This document shows positions 34,567-38,386 of a stretch of DNA of 38,386 bases, piece after piece. The notes below the pieces were generated by a model. The model did no database searches, had not been told where the DNA came from, and worked only from the letters and a program-made list of their open reading frames with translations. Within the stretch, counting starts at the first letter, position 1. Each line of letters opens with the position of its first letter. The translations under genes were made by a program, and so were the position numbers. The stretch lies in assembly GCA_021734045.1 (NCBI GenBank), contig JAIPJR010000015.1:1-38386 (forward strand). The letters are read 5' to 3'. Source of the stretch: Fidelibacterota bacterium. Lineage in GTDB: Bacteria > Fidelibacterota > UBA8477.

Positions 34567-36207
34567 ATGAAGTCCGATAAATTATTTGATCTGATTGTGG
34601 TGGGCGGCGGCATCAATGGTGCCGGAATCGCCCTGGAAGCTGCGTTGCGGGGGCTTTCTACGCTGCTGGTGGAAAAAGTGGATATTGGTCATGCCACCTC
34701 CACATGGAACACACGCCTGATCCATGGCGGTTTGCGATACCTGGAATATTATGAATTCAGTCTGGTGCGTGAATCGCTGCGGGAGCGGGAACGCTTGCTG
34801 CATAACGCCCCTCATCTGGTACATCCCATGACCTTTCGCCTGCCCCTGTATGATCACAGCAAACGGGGTCCGCTGCTCATCAAAGCCGGTATGGTGCTCT
34901 ACGATTTGCTTTCTTATGATAAATCTCTACCCAATCATGCCATGAATTATCGTAGCAAGACCATCCTACGGGAAAATCCCTACCTGCGACCGGATGATCT
35001 GCGGGGGATGGCTACCTATCACGATTGCCAGGTTCCCTGGCCTGAGCGTTTGTGCCTTGAGCTGGCCCTCACCGCCAAAGTCCATGGCGCGACCCTTTTG
35101 ACCCACACTGAATTGACAGCCTTGAATGACATTTCATCCGACGGCGTATCCATTGAAATAACGGACACCATCACCGGACAAACCCGGGAGGTTTCCGGTC
35201 GGTACCTGGTGAATGCAGCGGGTCCCTGGGTAGATGAAGTCCTGGGCGTGGTGGATGATAATGTCAACCGGAGAATGGGCGTCACAAAAGGTAGTCACTT
35301 GGTGATTCAGCGCTTCCCTGGCGGGCCGCGGGACGCATTTTACATGGAAGCCCGCTCTGACGGACGACCTTTTTTCCTCATTCCCTGGCGCGATTATTAT
35401 CTTGTGGGAACCACCGATATTTTCTTTGATGGTGATTTGAATGACATTGCCATTGGTGACGCGGAAATCGAATACCTGCTGAATGAACTCAATTTCTTTT
35501 TTCCCGTGCACCAGTTCAGCCATAAAGATATTCTCTATACCTACAGTGGTGTTCGTCCACTACCGTATGAACCTGAAGCGAAAAAAGCAAGCCAGGTAAC
35601 GCGTCGGCACATCATTTTTGAGCACACGCGTGGGGGTGGGCACCGTAACATGCTTTCTATTATCGGGGGGAAGTTGACCACCTACCGGAATCTGGCGGAA
35701 GAGACGGTGGATGTTATCCAAAAACGGTTGGGGCAGACTGTTCGACATTCGCCGACACGGGAGAAACCCCTGCGGGGAGCTGAGGGGATTGGGGATTGGC
35801 CCATCTATTTTGAGCAGCATTCTCGCATTCTAGCAAATCGTTACAATCTACCGCTCCCGGTGGCACAGCATCTGGTTCATTTTTACGGCAGCCGGGCGGG
35901 AAGCGTCACGGCATTAACTGAAAATCATACCGATCTGGCCCGACAGATTCATCCCAATTACCCGGATATTGCAGCGCAGGTCATTTATGCCGTTCAAAAT
36001 GAAGGCGCGCGAACCCTGGCCGATATCATGTTACGTCGTACCAGTTTGGGAACACACGCGGGACTGGGTTTGGAGTGTCTGGACGCAGTAGTCACTTTGG
36101 CGGCACCTTTGCTGGAGTGGGACCCGGAAGAACAAGCGCATCAGAAACGTGTTTATGAAAAATGGGTGGAAAACCACCATTTAATCGGTAATCTTGTACG
36201 GACTTAG
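34567..36207 (+). CDS. glpD: FAD-dependent glycerol-3-phosphate dehydrogenase
   Basis: A 546-aa flavoenzyme that oxidises glycerol-3-phosphate to dihydroxyacetone phosphate and passes electrons to the quinone pool. The FAD-binding motif is DLIVVGGGINGAGIALEAAL at the N-terminus, followed by GHATSTWNTRLIHGGLRYLE and, later, GPWVDEVLG and the SIIGGKLTTYRNLAEE block, all family markers. The length fits GlpD; GlpA of the anaerobic complex is the alternative, but glpB/glpC do not follow. No good ribosome site precedes the ATG. The HAD-IIA phosphatase gene follows 14 bases later. Confidence 0.93.
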   Translation: MKSDKLFDLIVVGGGINGAGIALEAALRGLSTLLVEKVDIGHATSTWNTRLIHGGLRYLEYYEFSLVRESLRERERLLHNAPHLVHPMTFRLPLYDHSKRGPLLIKAGMVLYDLLSYDKSLPNHAMNYRSKTILRENPYLRPDDLRGMATYHDCQVPWPERLCLELALTAKVHGATLLTHTELTALNDISSDGVSIEITDTITGQTREVSGRYLVNAAGPWVDEVLGVVDDNVNRRMGVTKGSHLVIQRFPGGPRDAFYMEARSDGRPFFLIPWRDYYLVGTTDIFFDGDLNDIAIGDAEIEYLLNELNFFFPVHQFSHKDILYTYSGVRPLPYEPEAKKASQVTRRHIIFEHTRGGGHRNMLSIIGGKLTTYRNLAEETVDVIQKRLGQTVRHSPTREKPLRGAEGIGDWPIYFEQHSRILANRYNLPLPVAQHLVHFYGSRAGSVTALTENHTDLARQIHPNYPDIAAQVIYAVQNEGARTLADIMLRRTSLGTHAGLGLECLDAVVTLAAPLLEWDPEEQAHQKRVYEKWVENHHLIGNLVRT

Positions 36208-36221
36208 ACGGTGAATGCATA

Positions 36222-37061
36222 ATGGAAGAAGAAAAAACGCAGATAGAAGACAGAGAAGCAGCGATAAGAAAAGCATTTTCCCGGGTTAAAGCCCTCATTC
36301 TTGACCTGGACGGTACTCTCTATCTGGGCGATGAACTGTTTGAATATACGCCAGACTTTCTGAAGGGGCTGACGAAACGCAATCTGCGGTACATTTTCGT
36401 CTCCAACAATTCTTCTAAAACAGCCCAGGACTATGCTCGCAAACTCAATCGTATGGGACTAAGTGTCACCGATGAGATGGTGTACACCTCCACGGAAGCC
36501 ACGATTGAATATCTGAACCGGCTGAAACCCAATGCCAACATCTATCTTATTGGAACACCCGCGCTGGAATCACAATTCCGGGCCGCCGGCTATATAGTGG
36601 ACGATGAAAATCCCGATTTCGTTGTGCTGGGATTTGATACGACCTTTCATTATGGAAAATTCCATCGCGGCTGTTATTGGTTACGCCGGGGCGTACCCTT
36701 TATCGCTACCCATCCCGATCTGAATTGCCCCGTCACGGATGGCGAATCCATGCCCGACGCAGGTGCCCTGGCTGCCGCTTTTACGGCCGCTACCGGTGTC
36801 CACCCCAAATATATCGGCAAACCCTACCGGGAAATGCTCCATGGCATTACCACCCGGATGAAGTTAAAAATCCAGGACTTTGCGGTGGTGGGTGACCGGC
36901 TTTCCACGGACATTTCCATGGGCTTTCATAATCACATACCCACAGCGCTGGTACAGTCAGGGGGCAATTCACTTCAATTCAGTGATCACTCGGATGTCCA
37001 ACCCACCGTCGTCGTGGACCGCGTTGTGGATCTTTTGCCCTATTTACCGCCGATAGAATAG
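36222..37061 (+). CDS. HAD-IIA family phosphatase (NagD/glycerol-phosphate-phosphatase-like)
   Basis: A 279-aa phosphatase of the NagD/4-nitrophenylphosphatase branch. Motif I is LILDLDGTLYLGDE, motif II is FVSNNSSKTAQDY, motif III is the Lys of IGKPYREML and motif IV is VVGDRLSTDISMG. The C2-type cap between is as expected. Its position behind the glycerol-3-phosphate dehydrogenase suggests a role in glycerol-3-phosphate or glycerol shunting (in eukaryotes and mycobacteria related enzymes dephosphorylate glycerol-3-phosphate), which is inference. The first 24 residues are charged and family-atypical; the ATG is preceded by little of a ribosome site, so translation may depend on the upstream gene. 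Confidence 0.88.
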   Translation: MEEEKTQIEDREAAIRKAFSRVKALILDLDGTLYLGDELFEYTPDFLKGLTKRNLRYIFVSNNSSKTAQDYARKLNRMGLSVTDEMVYTSTEATIEYLNRLKPNANIYLIGTPALESQFRAAGYIVDDENPDFVVLGFDTTFHYGKFHRGCYWLRRGVPFIATHPDLNCPVTDGESMPDAGALAAAFTAATGVHPKYIGKPYREMLHGITTRMKLKIQDFAVVGDRLSTDISMGFHNHIPTALVQSGGNSLQFSDHSDVQPTVVVDRVVDLLPYLPPIE

Positions 37062-37207
37062 TTTTCTCAATTTCTTACAATGAAATTCAGGTATTGGGAT
37101 AATCTTACGGGTGAACAGTTCGCCTGCTCGTGCTCGTTATGACATCAAATGGCAGGAGATAAATTTTGGCCCGGGTAAATCAGTGGCATGATTGGGCTCG
37201 GATTAAA

Positions 37208-38131
37208 TTAGCGTTGGAACGAGCTGATTTCGTTTGCGATACGGGCGCCCAGGCGGATGTTGTTTAATGCCAGTTGAACATTGGTTTTCAGGCTGCGACC
37301 AGCCGTGAGATCCACGATTTTGCTCAGCAGGTAGGGGGTAACGTCCTTACCATGGATTCCCTGGCCATCGCATTCTGAGAGTGCCTGTTCAATGACAGGA
37401 TTCAATTCTTCGGCTGGAATTTCATGCTTTTGCGGGACGGGATTCGCCACCAGAATGCCGGTATGAAGTCGCAAGTTGGACTGCTCCCGGTACACTGCGG
37501 CCACCTCGTGGGGTGAATTAACCCGCCACGGGAGGGGTAAACCCGATTTTCGGGAATAAAAAGCTGGAAATTCGTCAGTCTCATAGCCCAATACAGGCAC
37601 GCCCATGGTTTCCAGATACTCCAGCGTGCGGGGCAGGTCCAGAATGGCCTTAGCACCCGCTGAAACCACCACAACCGGTGTTTCGCCCAGCTCCTTCAGG
37701 TCGAGAGAAATATCACCGGTTTCATTCACACCACGATGGACACCACCAATGCCACCGGTGGCGAAGACTTTGATCCCCGCCAGGTTAGCCAGCCGCATCG
37801 TCGCTGAAACAGTAGTGGCACCACTTTTTCGGCGGGAAAGCACCAAGCCCAAATCTCGCGTGGACACTTTTTCAACACCTTTACCCCGGGCCAATTTTTC
37901 CAGCATTGCACCATCCAGTCCAACATGTACCAATCCGTCGAGAATGGCGATAGTCGCCGGAACAGCGCCGTGCTGGTAGCACTCCTGTTCAGCCTGGCGG
38001 GCAAACTCCAAATTTTCCGGATAAGGCATACCGTGACTAATGATGGTGGATTCCAGCGCCAAAACCGGTCGCTGCTCCATGAGTGCATCCTGAACCCGTT
38101 GGTGAAATATAAATTTTTCGGGTGCTGCCAT
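37208..38131 (-). CDS. psuG: Pseudouridine-5'-phosphate glycosidase PsuG
   Basis: A 307-aa enzyme that splits pseudouridine 5'-phosphate to uracil and ribose 5-phosphate, or the reverse, in pseudouridine breakdown. The family blocks are LALESTIISHGMPYPENLE, GGIGGVHRGVNETGDISLDL and the SAGAKAILDLPRTLEYLE segment. The length is near the usual. The ORF track starts at TTG 38170; the ATG at 38131 (MAAPEKFIFHQ) is preferred, although no clear ribosome site is visible for either. No pseudouridine kinase (psuK) is adjacent in this window. It diverges from the tmRNA gene with a shared promoter region of about 130 bases. Confidence 0.92.
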   Translation of the reverse strand: MAAPEKFIFHQRVQDALMEQRPVLALESTIISHGMPYPENLEFARQAEQECYQHGAVPATIAILDGLVHVGLDGAMLEKLARGKGVEKVSTRDLGLVLSRRKSGATTVSATMRLANLAGIKVFATGGIGGVHRGVNETGDISLDLKELGETPVVVVSAGAKAILDLPRTLEYLETMGVPVLGYETDEFPAFYSRKSGLPLPWRVNSPHEVAAVYREQSNLRLHTGILVANPVPQKHEIPAEELNPVIEQALSECDGQGIHGKDVTPYLLSKIVDLTAGRSLKTNVQLALNNIRLGARIANEISSFQR

Positions 38132-38148
38132 ATTGGGGGCAAGTTTAC

Positions 38149-38162
38149 ATCCCGCACGGGAT
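38149..38162. other. Perfect 14-base palindrome upstream of psuG
   Basis: ATCCCG-CA-CGGGAT lies 18 bases before the chosen psuG ATG. It could be an operator or a small hairpin in the psuG leader. If the TTG start at 38170 were used it would lie inside the coding frame. Confidence 0.35.
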
Positions 38163-38238
38163 ACACCCAATAAAAATGGTACTGTTTCCGGCTGAAAAAC
38201 ACTTTCGCAATCGTGCTTCTAAAACCTTGTTCTTCTAT

Positions 38239-38244
38239 TATATT
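38239..38244 (+). promoter_or_regulatory. Possible -10 box of tmRNA gene
   Basis: TATATT (38239-38244) lies 18 bases before the mature tmRNA 5' end, which fits a short 5' leader removed by RNase P. No convincing -35 box was found. Confidence 0.3.
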
Positions 38245-38262
38245 GGTTTGCTTCTTGGCAAT

Positions 38263-38386
38263 GGGGGTGACTTGGTTTCGACGGGATGTGGAAGACCGCT
38301 GGTTGCATGTGGTGGTTCGCGTGAAATCACCTAAAAAATCGCGCAAAACCAAATACATGGCGAAACTAACTACGCCATGGCCGCTT
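38263..38386 (+). ncRNA. ssrA: tmRNA (ssrA), 5' part, cut by window end
   Basis: The mature 5' end GGGGGTGACTTGGTTTCGAC with GGGATG is the tRNA-like start of tmRNA. About 90 bases later the tag-reading frame appears: GGC GAA ACT AAC TAC GCC ATG GCC GCT gives GETNYAMAA, with the T of the stop codon at the last base. It rescues stalled ribosomes and marks their products for proteolysis. The Gly-Glu start of the tag and the conserved AA end fit tags of the Bacteroidota/Chlorobiota side. The pseudoknots and 3' half lie outside the window. High confidence, with the tag read directly. Confidence 0.95.

Overview
The window is a gene-dense, moderate-GC stretch of a Gram-negative bacterial chromosome. 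Signs of an outer membrane are two predicted beta-barrel proteins, a LolA-like periplasmic protein and a lipoprotein. The right edge enters a tmRNA gene whose tag reads GETNYAMAA. Tags that resume on Gly-Glu are known from the Bacteroidota/Chlorobiota side of bacteria, so an FCB-group organism (for example a Marinimicrobia- or Calditrichota-like lineage) is my inference. No phage, transposase, rRNA, tRNA or CRISPR array is visible. Most reading frames are ordinary housekeeping or metabolic genes.

Layout. 1-430: the end of a DUF3467 gene, then a strong promoter followed by a short structured element with a C-rich loop and a T-run, which I read as a candidate small RNA. 428-982: a STAS anti-anti-sigma-type gene (minus strand) and a small upstream ORF. 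976-5427: a methyltransferase-like/PlsC/zinc-ribbon fusion protein, 3-hydroxyacyl-CoA dehydrogenase, acetate kinase, and a PAP2-like membrane gene interrupted by an in-frame TAG. 5656-11042: a tightly overlapping five-gene unit made of an ECF sigma factor, an anti-sigma-like membrane protein with HEAT-like repeats, a DUF4097 beta-repeat protein, a bactofilin-like/beta-barrel fusion and a second 'toast-rack' beta-repeat protein. It looks like a self-contained envelope-sensing module. 11132-16615: UPF0210/DUF711 (apparently leaderless), a D-2-hydroxyacid dehydrogenase, and secD-secF behind a promoter embedded in a terminator hairpin. 16689-19481: an AlkA-like glycosylase converging on mtaB and a gamma-carbonic-anhydrase-like gene. 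19482-20182: a 700-base non-coding stretch with several repeat-like blocks.

20183-23617: a secreted-type esterase, an N-terminal-Cys Ntn hydrolase and a diheme cytochrome c, on the plus strand. 23710-26592: a ROK sugar kinase followed by a sodium/solute symporter (minus strand), a probable sugar uptake and phosphorylation pair. 26719-32522: a TetR regulator with its own promoter and three spaced AACGAATA direct repeats, then an outer-membrane barrel protein, an ABC ATPase, two FtsX-type permeases and a LolA-like outer-membrane lipoprotein-sorting protein. Together these could form an inner-to-outer-membrane export path for a lipid or lipoprotein. 32724-34199: a transglutaminase-like lipoprotein (minus). 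34567-37061: FAD glycerol-3-phosphate dehydrogenase and a HAD-IIA phosphatase. 37208-38131: psuG (minus). 38263-end: tmRNA.

The strongest candidates for something undescribed are the sigma/HEAT/beta-repeat/barrel operon, the TetR-controlled Lol-like export operon, and the small RNA candidate near the left edge. All functional calls come from motif reading; no database search was run.
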